A stretch of DNA of 64,000 bases from 34-65-8 sp046294735. GTDB lineage: Bacteria > Pseudomonadota > Alphaproteobacteria > Sphingomonadales > Sphingomonadaceae. The position numbers and the translations under genes were made by a program. Below, piece by piece: positions 43,571-53,177 of this stretch. Numbering within the stretch: the first letter of the stretch is position 1; every line of letters begins with the position of its first letter. The stretch is from assembly GCA_046294735.1 (NCBI GenBank), contig JBKBKB010000001.1, positions 1-64,000 of the forward strand. The letters are read 5' to 3'. The notes under the pieces are model-generated. The model made no database searches. It saw only the letters and a list, made by a program, of their open reading frames with translations, and was not told where the DNA came from.

Positions 43571-45220
43571 TCATTCCCTCGGCAAGGTCACGAGGACCTG
43601 GGGCTTCTTGCCACTCCAGCGCTGGGCGGCGCGGCGGGCGGCGAGGCGAGCGGCTTCGCTGACTTCCCCCCGGTCATGGGCGGCCTTGCCGCGCAGCTTG
43701 CCTATGGCGGCGACCACATCGGCCTCGGCTTCGGCGGCGAAGGCTGGATAATCCTCGACCAGCGGCAGGCCGAGTGCGTGGACCTGAGCCTTGCCGCCCC
43801 GTTCCAGCACTACCATCACCACGCCGTTGTGGGCCAGCCTCCGGCGCATCACGATGGATTCCCCGTCAGCCGGAACGATCATGTCCCCATCGAGCACCAG
43901 CCTTCCGGCCTCGACCTGCGCGATCCGCTCCGCCTTGCCCGGCGCGAGCCGGACGATGTCCCCGTTTTTCTGGACCACCGCCTGGGGAATGCCCGCCGCC
44001 CTGCCGACCCGGGCTTGTTCCTGCAGGTGGCGCATTTCCCCATGAACCGGAACCAGCACCTGCGGCCGCAGCCAGCTATACAGCGCCTCCAGTTCTGGCC
44101 GCCCCGGATGGCCCGAAACATGGATTGGCGACTGCCGGTCCGTCACCATCACGATTCCACGTTCGGCCAACTGGTTCTGGATCCGGCCGATGGCCAGCTC
44201 GTTGCCCGGGATCTGGCGGCTCGAAAACAGAACCACGTCGCCCGCGACCAATTCGAGCGGGTGGCTCTTTTCCGCAATCCGGGCGAGCGCGGCCCGCGGT
44301 TCACCCTGCCCGCCGGTGGCGATGATCAGCACCTCACCACGCGGCAGGGCCATCGCCGTGTCGAAATCGACCATCTGGGGAAAGTCGGCCAGGTATCCGT
44401 TATCCTGCGCCACTTCGATGATCCGGTCGAGCGAGCGGCCGGCGACGCACAGCTGCCGCCCGGTTTCCCGCGCCACCTCTCCCAGGGTCTGCAGGCGGGC
44501 CACGTTGGAAGCAAAGGTTGTGACCAGCACCCGACGACCGGTATGGCGGCGCACTTCGTCCATCAGCGCCTGATAGACCGCCCCTTCCGACCCGCTCGGC
44601 GCGGGATTGAAAACATTGGTCGAATCGCACACCAATGCCAGCACGCCTTCATCACCAAAAGCGGTCAGTTCTTCCTCGGTCGCCGGCACGCCGATGATCG
44701 GATCCTCGTCCAGCTTCCAGTCGCCGGTGTGAAACACCCGGCCATGTGGCGTGTCGATAATCAGCGCATTACCTTCGGCAATCGAGTGGGCCAGAGGTAC
44801 ATAGCGCACCGTGAACTCGCCCAGCCGAAGCGGCGCCGCATCGCCCTCGATCACGTATAGCTTCACGCGGTCGGCCAGCCCGGCCTCTTCCAGCTTGCGC
44901 ATCACCAGGTCAGCAGTGAACGGGGTGGCGTAAAGCGGCACGCCCAGTTCCTCGGCGAAATAGGGCACAGCACCGATATGGTCCTCGTGCGCGTGGGTCA
45001 GGACCACGCCGAGCAAATCCTTGCGCCGGTCCTCGATGAACGCGAGATCGGCAAAGGCCAGTTCGGTGCCCGGGTATTCATTGGCGCCGAAGGTCATGCC
45101 CAGATCCACCATCAGCCACTTGCCGTTGCAGCCATAGAGGTTGACGTTCATGCCAATCTCTCCGCTCCCGCCCAGGGCGAGGAACAGCAGTTCATTCTCC
45201 GGGGTGAAGTCGCGCTTCAT
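43571..45220 (-). CDS. rnj: Ribonuclease J
   Basis: Metallo-beta-lactamase/beta-CASP RNase with endo- and 5'-3' exonuclease activity. 549 residues. The zinc motif HAHEDHIG gives H76, H78, D80 and H81. Later landmarks are TGDWKLDEDP, the beta-CASP region with ATGGQGEPRAAL, and VHGEMRHL. The start overlaps coaX as ATGA. With rnr, the window carries two major RNA-decay enzymes. Confidence 0.96.
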   Translation of the reverse strand: MKRDFTPENELLFLALGGSGEIGMNVNLYGCNGKWLMVDLGMTFGANEYPGTELAFADLAFIEDRRKDLLGVVLTHAHEDHIGAVPYFAEELGVPLYATPFTADLVMRKLEEAGLADRVKLYVIEGDAAPLRLGEFTVRYVPLAHSIAEGNALIIDTPHGRVFHTGDWKLDEDPIIGVPATEEELTAFGDEGVLALVCDSTNVFNPAPSGSEGAVYQALMDEVRRHTGRRVLVTTFASNVARLQTLGEVARETGRQLCVAGRSLDRIIEVAQDNGYLADFPQMVDFDTAMALPRGEVLIIATGGQGEPRAALARIAEKSHPLELVAGDVVLFSSRQIPGNELAIGRIQNQLAERGIVMVTDRQSPIHVSGHPGRPELEALYSWLRPQVLVPVHGEMRHLQEQARVGRAAGIPQAVVQKNGDIVRLAPGKAERIAQVEAGRLVLDGDMIVPADGESIVMRRRLAHNGVVMVVLERGGKAQVHALGLPLVEDYPAFAAEAEADVVAAIGKLRGKAAHDRGEVSEAARLAARRAAQRWSGKKPQVLVTLPRE

Positions 45221-45993
45221 CGGCTCGCCCGTTCGGCCAGGAGGGCGAGGCCATCAAGTGTCAGGTCCCGGTCGACAGCACTGAACATGCGGGTGTGCTG
45301 GTCGAACAGGATCGCAAGCCCGCCAGTGGCGATCACATTGGCCGGTCGCCCGATCTGTCGCCGCACTCGCTCAATCAATCCTTCCATCATCGCGATGTAG
45401 CCCCAGAATACGCCGATCAGCATCTGATCTTCGGTGTTGCGTCCGATCACGTTGTCGCTGTCGGGAGAGCGGATCGCAATCCGCGGAAGCTTGGCGGTAT
45501 TGCCGACCAGCGCGTCGAGTGACAGGTTGATACCCGGCGCGATGATCCCGCCCTTGTATGCGCCGTTGAAATCGACCGCGTCGAAAGTGGTTGCAGTGCC
45601 GAAATCGACCACGATTTTGTCGCCGGGGTACTTGGCGTGGGCGGCAATCGTGTTGAGAGCGCGATCAGCGCCAAGCGAGCGGGGTTGCTCGACATCAATC
45701 ATGAAACCCCATTCGGCAGCGCCCTCGCCCGCGATCAGCGGGGTGATGTCGAAGTACTTTTCCGCCAGCACAGTGAGGTTATGGATTGCACGCGGCACAA
45801 CCGAGCCGATGATGATCTGCGTCACATCTTCGCGCGAATAGCCTTCGATCTGAAGTAGCTGCAGCAGCCACACGGCGTACTGGTCCCCGGTCCGGCGCGG
45901 GTCGGTCGCGATCCGCCAGCGTGCCTTGATCTCCCGTTCATCGAACAAGGCAAAGACGACATTGGTGTTTCCGACATCGGCGGCGAGCAGCAT
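45217..45993 (-). CDS. coaX: Type III pantothenate kinase
   Basis: First step of CoA synthesis. 258 residues from the ATG at 45993-45991, where the ASKHA phosphate motif begins at once (LLAADVGNTNVVFALFD). An upstream in-frame start would add 47 non-homologous residues that overlap birA. Other motifs are GSVVPR, GADRALN, VVDFGTATTFD and APGINLSLDAL. It starts 4 bases after birA. Confidence 0.95.
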   Translation of the reverse strand: MLLAADVGNTNVVFALFDEREIKARWRIATDPRRTGDQYAVWLLQLLQIEGYSREDVTQIIIGSVVPRAIHNLTVLAEKYFDITPLIAGEGAAEWGFMIDVEQPRSLGADRALNTIAAHAKYPGDKIVVDFGTATTFDAVDFNGAYKGGIIAPGINLSLDALVGNTAKLPRIAIRSPDSDNVIGRNTEDQMLIGVFWGYIAMMEGLIERVRRQIGRPANVIATGGLAILFDQHTRMFSAVDRDLTLDGLALLAERASR

Positions 45994-45997
45994 GGGA

Positions 45998-46720
45998 TCA
46001 GATCCTCTCATCAGCCAGCATGACATCGCCGGCGTGGATTGCACGGGTGGCACCATCGGACAGGTGGAGCAAGAGCGACCCGTCGGGTGCAAGGCCGGCA
46101 AAGGTGCCGGTAACCGGGGCGGCGTTTCCGTCATGCACGGTCAGCGCGGTGCCGGACGGCAAGGCCGCTGCCGACCAGCGCCGGATCATCGGCTCCAGCC
46201 CGAACGTGCGCCAGCGGGCCAGTTCCCGATCAAACAGCTGCGCCAGCGTGGCCGCAAACAGATCCCGGTCCGGTGCCGGACCGAAGGCCGCAAAGGTGCA
46301 GGTTTGCCGGTCAGGCAGGTCTGGTGCCACGGCAAGGTTCACGCCGATCCCCACCACTACGGCGGAACCCTGCCTCTCCAGCAGGATCCCGGCGAGCTTG
46401 GCATTGCTGTAAAGCAGATCGTTGGGCCATTTGAGCCTCAACCGGCTTGCATCAGGCACCAATGGTGTAGCGGCTTCATGCAGCACCAACCCGGCAATCA
46501 GGGCCAGTGTCGGTGCAGGCGGATCGCCTGGCAGGCGGTGCACCACGGTCGAGCCCATGAAATTGCCCTGTCCGCCTGACCAGGCACGGCCCTGCCGCCC
46601 TCGACCAGCAGTCTGCCGGTCCGCCACCAGCCACATGCCCTCGGGGATCCGCTCCCCTGCCTGCAACCGGTCAAGCAGGTCGGTGTTGGTCGATCCGGTT
46701 TCGGCGGTGGTTTCGATCAA
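45998..46720 (-). CDS. birA: Biotin--[acetyl-CoA carboxylase] ligase
   Basis: Biotinylates the AccB carrier. 240 residues. It begins with the catalytic domain (GSTNTDLLDRL, QTAGRGRQGRAW, KWPNDLLYSNAKLAGIL) and a short C-terminal SH3-like domain. It lacks the N-terminal helix-turn-helix of E. coli BirA, so it cannot act as a biotin repressor in that way. The start overlaps nuoN as ATGA. Confidence 0.93.
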   Translation of the reverse strand: MIETTAETGSTNTDLLDRLQAGERIPEGMWLVADRQTAGRGRQGRAWSGGQGNFMGSTVVHRLPGDPPAPTLALIAGLVLHEAATPLVPDASRLRLKWPNDLLYSNAKLAGILLERQGSAVVVGIGVNLAVAPDLPDRQTCTFAAFGPAPDRDLFAATLAQLFDRELARWRTFGLEPMIRRWSAAALPSGTALTVHDGNAAPVTGTFAGLAPDGSLLLHLSDGATRAIHAGDVMLADERI

Positions 46721-48180
46721 GGTAGCAGTAACAACGCGCTGGCAGCCTTGTCACCCAGGTCGCCAAACGAACGGGTCAGGAAATAGCCCAGCGGAGAGAC
46801 GACTAGCGTGGTGATCCCGAGAACAGCCCAGTGCGAACGGGTGCTGTCCGCCACGGTCGCGGGAGAGGCTTCATCGAAGAACATCACCTTGACGAACTTG
46901 ATGTAGTAGAATGCCCCAATCACGCTCGCGGCGATACCGATGGCGGCGAGCAGAACCATGTCTGCTTCGACCGCCGCCTGGAACACCACAAACTTGGCCC
47001 AGAACCCCAGCAGCGGCGGGATGCCGGCCAGGCTGAACATCAGCGCCAGCAAACACCAGGCGAGCGCCGGGCGCTTGGTCGAGAGACCGGCAATATCATC
47101 GAAGGTCTCGAGCGCACGGCCATCGTTGTCATGCAGCATCATCAGCGCGACAAAGCTGCCGAGCGACATGGCGACATAGATGGCGAGGTAAACGAACATC
47201 GCGCTCACCCCGGCTGCGGTCCCGGCCGCGAGCCCGATCAGAATGAAGCCGACATTGTTGATCGAGGAATATGCCAGCAGGCGCTTGAGATTGTTCTGCC
47301 CGATCGCCCCGAGTGCACCCAATACAATCGACGCAAGGGCGGCAAAGATCACCACTTGCCGCCAGGCATCAACCTGATTGCCGAATGCGTCCATCGCCAC
47401 CCGCGCGGTCAGCGCCACGGCTGCAACCTTGGGCGCGGTGGCGAAGAAGGTGGTCACCGGAGTCGGCGCGCCTTCATAGACATCGGGCGTCCACATGTGG
47501 AACGGCACGGCTGAAATCTTGAATGCCAGCCCGGCGAGGACGAAAATCACCCCGAACAGCATTCCGTTCGACATCTCGCCTTCCAGCGCGTCGCGGATCC
47601 CGGCGAAACTGGTGGTGCCGGTGAAGCCGTAGAGCAGGCTCATTCCGTATAGCAGGATGCCGCTGGCGAGTGCGCCGAGGACGAAGTACTTTAGGCCAGC
47701 CTCGGCCGAGCGGCTGTCATTGCGGAGATAGGCTGCCAGCACATAAGCCGCGAGACTGTTGAGCTCCAGCCCGAGGTACAGCGTGAGCATGTCGCTGGCC
47801 GAAACCATCAGGCTCATGCCCAGTGTCGCCAGCAGGACCAGGACCGGGTATTCCGGCTTCATTGCCTTCAGCCGGTCGAACCAGTGGGGCGCGACCACCA
47901 GGCAGCCGATGGCGGCGAGATAGATCATTGCCTTGGCAAAACCGGCGAAGGCGTCGGCGCGGATCAGGTCACCGAAGGCCCAGGTTTCCGGGCCGGCCTT
48001 GCCGAGATGCAGGACCGGCCACAGCAGCATTCCCGCCCCGAACAGGGCGGTGACTGCAAGGATGGTGACCGGGCGCGCGGCCTTGTCCCCGCCCCAGGCA
48101 GCCGCCAGGACCAGCAGCAGGCTGGAGACGGCCAGAACCAGTTCGGGCGCGATCAGCGCAAAGGAAGCGGCGGTGTTCAT
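46717..48180 (-). CDS. nuoN: NADH-quinone oxidoreductase subunit N
   Basis: Antiporter-like proton-pumping subunit of complex I. 487 residues, about 14 membrane helices, with Lys-containing helices in LLAYSSINNVGFILIG and FKISAVPFHMWTPDVYEGAPTPVT. Its start overlaps the nuoM stop by one base. Confidence 0.97.
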   Translation of the reverse strand: MNTAASFALIAPELVLAVSSLLLVLAAAWGGDKAARPVTILAVTALFGAGMLLWPVLHLGKAGPETWAFGDLIRADAFAGFAKAMIYLAAIGCLVVAPHWFDRLKAMKPEYPVLVLLATLGMSLMVSASDMLTLYLGLELNSLAAYVLAAYLRNDSRSAEAGLKYFVLGALASGILLYGMSLLYGFTGTTSFAGIRDALEGEMSNGMLFGVIFVLAGLAFKISAVPFHMWTPDVYEGAPTPVTTFFATAPKVAAVALTARVAMDAFGNQVDAWRQVVIFAALASIVLGALGAIGQNNLKRLLAYSSINNVGFILIGLAAGTAAGVSAMFVYLAIYVAMSLGSFVALMMLHDNDGRALETFDDIAGLSTKRPALAWCLLALMFSLAGIPPLLGFWAKFVVFQAAVEADMVLLAAIGIAASVIGAFYYIKFVKVMFFDEASPATVADSTRSHWAVLGITTLVVSPLGYFLTRSFGDLGDKAASALLLLP

Positions 48181-49736
48181 CAGTGCGCTCCGTCCTTGCC
48201 AGCGTGGTGCGGCAGGGGCGCAACCGCATTGGCCGCCTCCGCCCGCGCTTCGCCCGCAGCAAGCCGGGCATCGCCTTCAGGAGCGGCCCGCGCCACCCGT
48301 GCTTCGAGCGCGGCAATGTCCTTGCGCATCGGGGCAAGGAAGCTTTCGGGGTAAACGCCCATCCACAGCACGGCAGCAGCGATCGGGGCGAGCATGGCCC
48401 ATTCGCGGACGTTGAGATCGGTCATGGCCGCAGCGTCAGCGTTCTTCTGTACGCCAAACGCCACCCGCCAGTAGAGATAGAGCATATAAGCCGCACCCAG
48501 AATGATGCCGGTGGTGCAGACCAGCGTGACCCAGCTCGATACCTGGTAGATCCCGGCAAGGCTGAGGAACTCCCCAACGAAGCCACTGGTCCCCGGCAGG
48601 CCGATGCTGGCCATGGTGAACAGGAGGAAGAACAGTGCGTATTTCGGCATGTTGATGCTGAGCCCGCCATAACGGCTGATCTCGCGCGTATGCAGCCGGT
48701 CGTAGATCACGCCCACGCACAGGAATAGCGCACCCGAGACGAGGCCATGGCTGAGCATGACGATCATCGAGCCCTCCAGGCCCTGCACGTTGAACGCGAA
48801 CAGGCCGATCGTCACGATCGCCATATGCGCGACCGAGGAATAGGCGATCAACTTTTTCATATCGTGCTGAACCAGTGCGATCAGGCTGGTGACGACCACT
48901 GCGATCATGCTCAGCGCAAACACCAGCCAGGCAAACTGCGCACTTGCTTCCGGGAACATTGGCAGGCTGAAGCGGATAAAACCGTATCCGCCCATCTTCA
49001 GCAGCACGCCTGCAAGAATGACCGAACCCGCGGTTGGCGCTTGGACGTGGGCATCGGGCAACCAGGTGTGAACCGGCCACATCGGCATCTTCACTGCGAA
49101 GCTGGCGAAGAAGGCAAGCCACAGCCAGGTCTGCGCTTCCGGTGCGAAATCGTATTGCATCAGGGTCGGGATGTCGGTCGTGCCGGCTTCATTGACCATC
49201 CACAGCATCGCCACCAGCATCAGCACTGAGCCGAGCAGGGTATAGAGGAAGAACTTGTAACTGGCGTAGATCCTCTCCGCCCCGCCCCAGATGCCGATGA
49301 TCAGGTACATCGGGATCAGTCCGGCTTCGAACATGATGTAGAACACAAACAAATCCTGCGCCGAGAAGACGCCGATCATCAGCGTTTCCATGACCAGGAA
49401 CGCGGCCATGTATTCGCCCACGCGCTTCTCGATCGCTTCCCAGCTGGCCAGGATGCAGATCGGCATCAGGAACACGCTGAGCACGATCAGTAGCAGTGCG
49501 ATCCCGTCGATGCCGAGGGCATAGGTGAACCCCGCAAATAGGTCCGCCCGTTCGGTGAACTGCCACTGCGCCCCGCCGATGTCGTAGTTCACCCACAGCA
49601 GGATGCCGAATGCGAGGTTGACCAGGGTCGCCGCCAGTGCAGTCACCCGCGCCTGCGGGGCGCTCAGGAACAGGCAGGCGATGGCCGCGAGCAGCGGCAC
49701 CGCCAGCATGACGGACAGGATGGGAAAGCCCCCCAT
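48180..49736 (-). CDS. nuoM: NADH-quinone oxidoreductase subunit M
   Basis: Antiporter-like membrane subunit. 518 residues. FAVKMPMWPVHTWLPDAHVQAPTAGSV and LIAYSSVAHMAIVTIG carry the conserved channel Lys residues, and VMETLMIGVFSAQDLFVFYIMFE carries the helix 5 Glu. The C-terminus extends into an Ala-rich, charged helix, EARVARAAPEGDARLAAGEAR. The start overlaps the nuoL stop by one base. Confidence 0.97.
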   Translation of the reverse strand: MGGFPILSVMLAVPLLAAIACLFLSAPQARVTALAATLVNLAFGILLWVNYDIGGAQWQFTERADLFAGFTYALGIDGIALLLIVLSVFLMPICILASWEAIEKRVGEYMAAFLVMETLMIGVFSAQDLFVFYIMFEAGLIPMYLIIGIWGGAERIYASYKFFLYTLLGSVLMLVAMLWMVNEAGTTDIPTLMQYDFAPEAQTWLWLAFFASFAVKMPMWPVHTWLPDAHVQAPTAGSVILAGVLLKMGGYGFIRFSLPMFPEASAQFAWLVFALSMIAVVVTSLIALVQHDMKKLIAYSSVAHMAIVTIGLFAFNVQGLEGSMIVMLSHGLVSGALFLCVGVIYDRLHTREISRYGGLSINMPKYALFFLLFTMASIGLPGTSGFVGEFLSLAGIYQVSSWVTLVCTTGIILGAAYMLYLYWRVAFGVQKNADAAAMTDLNVREWAMLAPIAAAVLWMGVYPESFLAPMRKDIAALEARVARAAPEGDARLAAGEARAEAANAVAPLPHHAGKDGAH

Positions 49737-51742
49737 TAGATCAGCACCCAGGTAATCGCGGCGATCAGGCCCAGCAGCATGATCAGCGCATAGCTATAGA
49801 GATATCCAGACTGCACCTTCTTCGCGAGGGCCGCGCCCTGCACCACCAGAGCAGCAGCACCATCAGGCCCGAAACGGTCGATCAGGCCCTTGTCGCCCTT
49901 CTGCCAGAAAATCCGGCCGAACCAGAAGGCGGGTTTCACGAACAGCAGGTCATAGAGTTCGTCGAAGTACCACTTGTTGTACACGAAGCGGTGGATGAAG
50001 CTGAACTGCTCCACGAACTTGGCCGGGATCGACGGGTTCCGGATATAGGCCCACCATGCACCGATAAAGCCGAGCACCATCACGATAAAGGCAGAATACT
50101 TCACCATTACCGGGACCGCGTGCATCCGGTCGATCAGGTTTTCGTTGTAGAAGATCGATCCGGCCCAGAACGCCGCGCTGTCGAGGAAACTCGGCGCGAA
50201 CACCTGCCCCGCAAGCACTGCGCCGACCGACAGCACCCCGAGCGGGATCAGCATGGTCAGCGGGCTTTCGTGCGGATGATAGCCACCGGTCGTATCCTCG
50301 CCCGCCTGTTCCGGCGTCTTGTGTACGCTGTGCTGGATATGCTCGCTTTCGATCCAGCGCGGCTTGCCCCAGAAGGTCAGGAACATCAGGCGCCAGCTGT
50401 AGAAGCTGGTGAGCAGTGCAGCGATGACGCCCATCCAGAAAGCGAAGGTGGCAAGATCGGTGCCGCGGGCGAATGCGACCTCGATGATCGCATCCTTCGA
50501 CCAGAACCCGGCAAAGCCCAGCTTAAGATGGTACACGCCCAGGCCGGTGATCGCCAGGGTGCCAAGCAACATCGCCCAGAACGTCAGCGGAATATGCTTA
50601 CGCAGACCACCGTAAAAACGCATGTCCTGCTCGTGGTGCATCGCGTGGATTACGGAGCCTGCGCCAAGGAACAGCAAAGCCTTGAAGAACGCATGGGTAA
50701 ACAAGTGGAACATGGCCGCGCCATAGGCCCCAACACCGGCTGCAAAGAACATATAGCCAAGCTGTGAGCAGGTCGAATAGGCGATCACCCGCTTGATATC
50801 CCACTGAGTCGTGCCAATGGTTGCCGCGAAGAAGCAGGTGGCCGCGCCGACAAAGACCACCATGCCGAGCGCAACGGGTGCAGTCTCAAACATCGGCGAG
50901 AGGCGGCAGACCATGAACACGCCCGCAGTCACCATGGTCGCGGCATGGATCAGCGCGGAAACCGGCGTCGGCCCTTCCATCGCATCGGGCAGCCACGTGT
51001 GCAGGCCTAGCTGCGCCGACTTGCCCATTGCGCCGATGAACAGCAGGATGCACAGCACATCCATCGTCGCCACGCGGTAGCCGAGGAAGCCGATGGTGCT
51101 GCCGCTCATGGCCGGGGCCGCTTCGAGGATCTCGGTAATCGAGGTGGTCTGGAACACCAGATAGGTGCCGAATATCCCGAGCATGAAGCCAAGATCGCCA
51201 ACGCGGTTGACCACGAAGGCCTTCATCGCCGCCTTGTTCGCGCTTGGCTTGCGGAACCAGAACCCGATGAGGAGGTAACTGGCGAGACCGACCCCTTCCC
51301 ATCCGAAGAACATCTGGACGAGGTTATCGGCGGTCACCAGCATCAGCATGGCAAAGGTGAACAGGCAGAGATAGGCGAAGAACCGGGGCTGGTCCGGATC
51401 TTCCTCCATGTAGCCCCAGCTGTACAGGTGGACCAGCGCGGAGACACTGGTGATGACCACCAACATGACCGCGGTTAGCGTGTCGACCCGCAGCGCCCAA
51501 TCAAAGCTGAGCGTGCCGGACTGAACCCACTTGAGCACTGGCACCACAGTGACCTGCTCGGTTCCGCTGAGGAACCCGAGGAAAATTGGCCAGCTCAGCA
51601 CGCATGAAATAAACAGTGCGCCGGTGGTGATCGACTTGGCGACGGTATTGCCCAGCGCACGATTGCCCAGCCCCGCGACGATTGCAGCGAGCAGAGGCAG
51701 AAATACGATTATCAGGATCGAGGTCGAGGTCACGTCCGTCAC
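49736..51742 (-). CDS. nuoL: NADH-quinone oxidoreductase subunit L
   Basis: Largest antiporter-like subunit. 668 residues, with the long lateral helix and final membrane anchor at the C-terminus. QLGLHTWLPDAMEGPTPVSALIHAATMV and VIAYSTCSQLGYMFFA hold the conserved Lys/His residues. It starts at GTG (51742-51740), which overlaps the nuoK stop. Confidence 0.97.
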   Translation of the reverse strand: MTDVTSTSILIIVFLPLLAAIVAGLGNRALGNTVAKSITTGALFISCVLSWPIFLGFLSGTEQVTVVPVLKWVQSGTLSFDWALRVDTLTAVMLVVITSVSALVHLYSWGYMEEDPDQPRFFAYLCLFTFAMLMLVTADNLVQMFFGWEGVGLASYLLIGFWFRKPSANKAAMKAFVVNRVGDLGFMLGIFGTYLVFQTTSITEILEAAPAMSGSTIGFLGYRVATMDVLCILLFIGAMGKSAQLGLHTWLPDAMEGPTPVSALIHAATMVTAGVFMVCRLSPMFETAPVALGMVVFVGAATCFFAATIGTTQWDIKRVIAYSTCSQLGYMFFAAGVGAYGAAMFHLFTHAFFKALLFLGAGSVIHAMHHEQDMRFYGGLRKHIPLTFWAMLLGTLAITGLGVYHLKLGFAGFWSKDAIIEVAFARGTDLATFAFWMGVIAALLTSFYSWRLMFLTFWGKPRWIESEHIQHSVHKTPEQAGEDTTGGYHPHESPLTMLIPLGVLSVGAVLAGQVFAPSFLDSAAFWAGSIFYNENLIDRMHAVPVMVKYSAFIVMVLGFIGAWWAYIRNPSIPAKFVEQFSFIHRFVYNKWYFDELYDLLFVKPAFWFGRIFWQKGDKGLIDRFGPDGAAALVVQGAALAKKVQSGYLYSYALIMLLGLIAAITWVLI

Positions 51743-52044
51743 CCTTTCAACCGGTCGACGTCGTCAACCGCGATGGTGCCGCGATTGCGGAAATAGATCA
51801 CCAGGATGGCAAGGCCGATGGCCGCTTCGCCTGCCGCCACGGTCAGCACGAACATTGCAAACACCTGGCCCACCAGATCACCGAGGAAGGCGCTGAAACC
51901 CACCAGGTTGAGGTTCACACTGAGCAGGATCAGCTCGATCCCCATCAGGATGATGATCACGTTCTTCCGGTTGAGAAAGATGCCGAGCACGCCCAGCACG
52001 AACAGGATCGCGCTGGCGACGAGATAATGTTCGATCCCGATCAC
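51739..52044 (-). CDS. nuoK: NADH-quinone oxidoreductase subunit K
   Basis: 101 residues, three membrane helices, with the buried Glu residues in IMGIELILLSVNLNLV and AAGEAAIGLAILV that belong to the E-channel. The start overlaps the nuoJ stop as ATGA. Confidence 0.97.
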   Translation of the reverse strand: MIGIEHYLVASAILFVLGVLGIFLNRKNVIIILMGIELILLSVNLNLVGFSAFLGDLVGQVFAMFVLTVAAGEAAIGLAILVIYFRNRGTIAVDDVDRLKG

Positions 52045-52661
52045 AGTTCGACCCCCTGCCCCACGGTGGGCTGCTTCATCACCACGGCCTCTTCCGGATT
52101 ACGGGACACCTGGCGCGAAATATTCTGACTGGCGCGGGCACTCTTCGGCGGACGATGGGTCAGGACGATGGCCCCGATCATCGCCACCAGCAGGATCATG
52201 CCAGCCACCTCGAACAGGATCAGGTAGCGGCCATACATCAGCGCGCCGAGGCTGGCGGTATTGCTCATGCCTTCTACCGGAGCGGCCAGGCCGTCCGGCG
52301 TACCAAGCTCCAGCGCCCCAGCCTGATAGGCGCCGATCCCCAGCACCAATTCCGCCAGCAGCACCAGCGCAATTGCGATGCCGATCGGAAAGTTCTTGAT
52401 GAACCCCGCGCGCAGCTCGGCAAAATCGATGTCGAGCATCATCACCACAAACAGGAACAGCACCGCGACTGCACCCACGTAGACAATCACCAGCAGCATG
52501 GCGATGAACTCCGCGCCGACCAGCACCATCAGGCCAGCCGCATTGAAGAACGCAAGGATTAGCCAAAGCACCGAATGGACCGGGTTGCGGGCAGTGATCA
52601 CGAACACCGCGCTGGCGATCATCATCACCGCGAACAGGTAAAAGGCGAAGGTCTGGATCAT
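52041..52661 (-). CDS. nuoJ: NADH-quinone oxidoreductase subunit J
   Basis: 206 residues, five membrane helices. The conserved third-helix segment VYVGAVAVLFLFVVMML is present. The C-terminal tail is polar (RPPKSARASQNISRQ). It lies 27 bases after nuoI, the longest gap between nuo genes apart from the nuoC-nuoB spacing. Confidence 0.96.
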   Translation of the reverse strand: MIQTFAFYLFAVMMIASAVFVITARNPVHSVLWLILAFFNAAGLMVLVGAEFIAMLLVIVYVGAVAVLFLFVVMMLDIDFAELRAGFIKNFPIGIAIALVLLAELVLGIGAYQAGALELGTPDGLAAPVEGMSNTASLGALMYGRYLILFEVAGMILLVAMIGAIVLTHRPPKSARASQNISRQVSRNPEEAVVMKQPTVGQGVEL

Positions 52662-52688
52662 GGTGTCATAGCGTCCTGGGCGCGGCCC

Positions 52689-53177
52689 CTAACGGTAGGG
52701 CGCATCGGCTTCAAGGTTCGCGGCAATCGCCCGCTCCCACTTGTCCCCGTTGGCCAGCAGTTTCGCCTTGTCGTAAAGCAGTTCCTCGCGCGTTTCAGTC
52801 GCGTATTCGAAGTTCGGCCCCTCGACGATGGCATCGACCGGGCAGGCTTCCTGGCAGAAACCACAGTAGATGCACTTGGTCATGTCGATGTCGTAGCGCG
52901 TGGTGCGGCGGCTGCCATCCTCGCGCGGTTCGCTCTCGATGGTGATCGCCTGCGCCGGGCACACTGCTTCGCAAAGCTTGCACGCAATGCAGCGTTCCTC
53001 GCCGTTGGGATAGCGGCGCAGCGCGTGTTCCCCGCGGAAGCGCGGGCTCAGCGGGTTCTTCTCGAACGGATAGTTGATCGTCACCTTGGGCTTGAAGAAG
53101 TATTTCAGCGTGAGGGCGTGCGCCTTCACGAACTCCCACAGAGTGAACGACTTGATGAGTTGCGCGACCGAGGTCAT
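52689..53177 (-). CDS. nuoI: NADH-quinone oxidoreductase subunit I
   Basis: 162 residues carrying two [4Fe-4S] clusters, CIACKLCEAVCP and CIYCGFCQEACP, which pass electrons toward N2. The start is ATG at 53177-53175, overlapping the nuoH stop as ATGA. The frame is open far upstream into nuoH, but that part has no homology. Confidence 0.97.
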   Translation of the reverse strand: MTSVAQLIKSFTLWEFVKAHALTLKYFFKPKVTINYPFEKNPLSPRFRGEHALRRYPNGEERCIACKLCEAVCPAQAITIESEPREDGSRRTTRYDIDMTKCIYCGFCQEACPVDAIVEGPNFEYATETREELLYDKAKLLANGDKWERAIAANLEADAPYR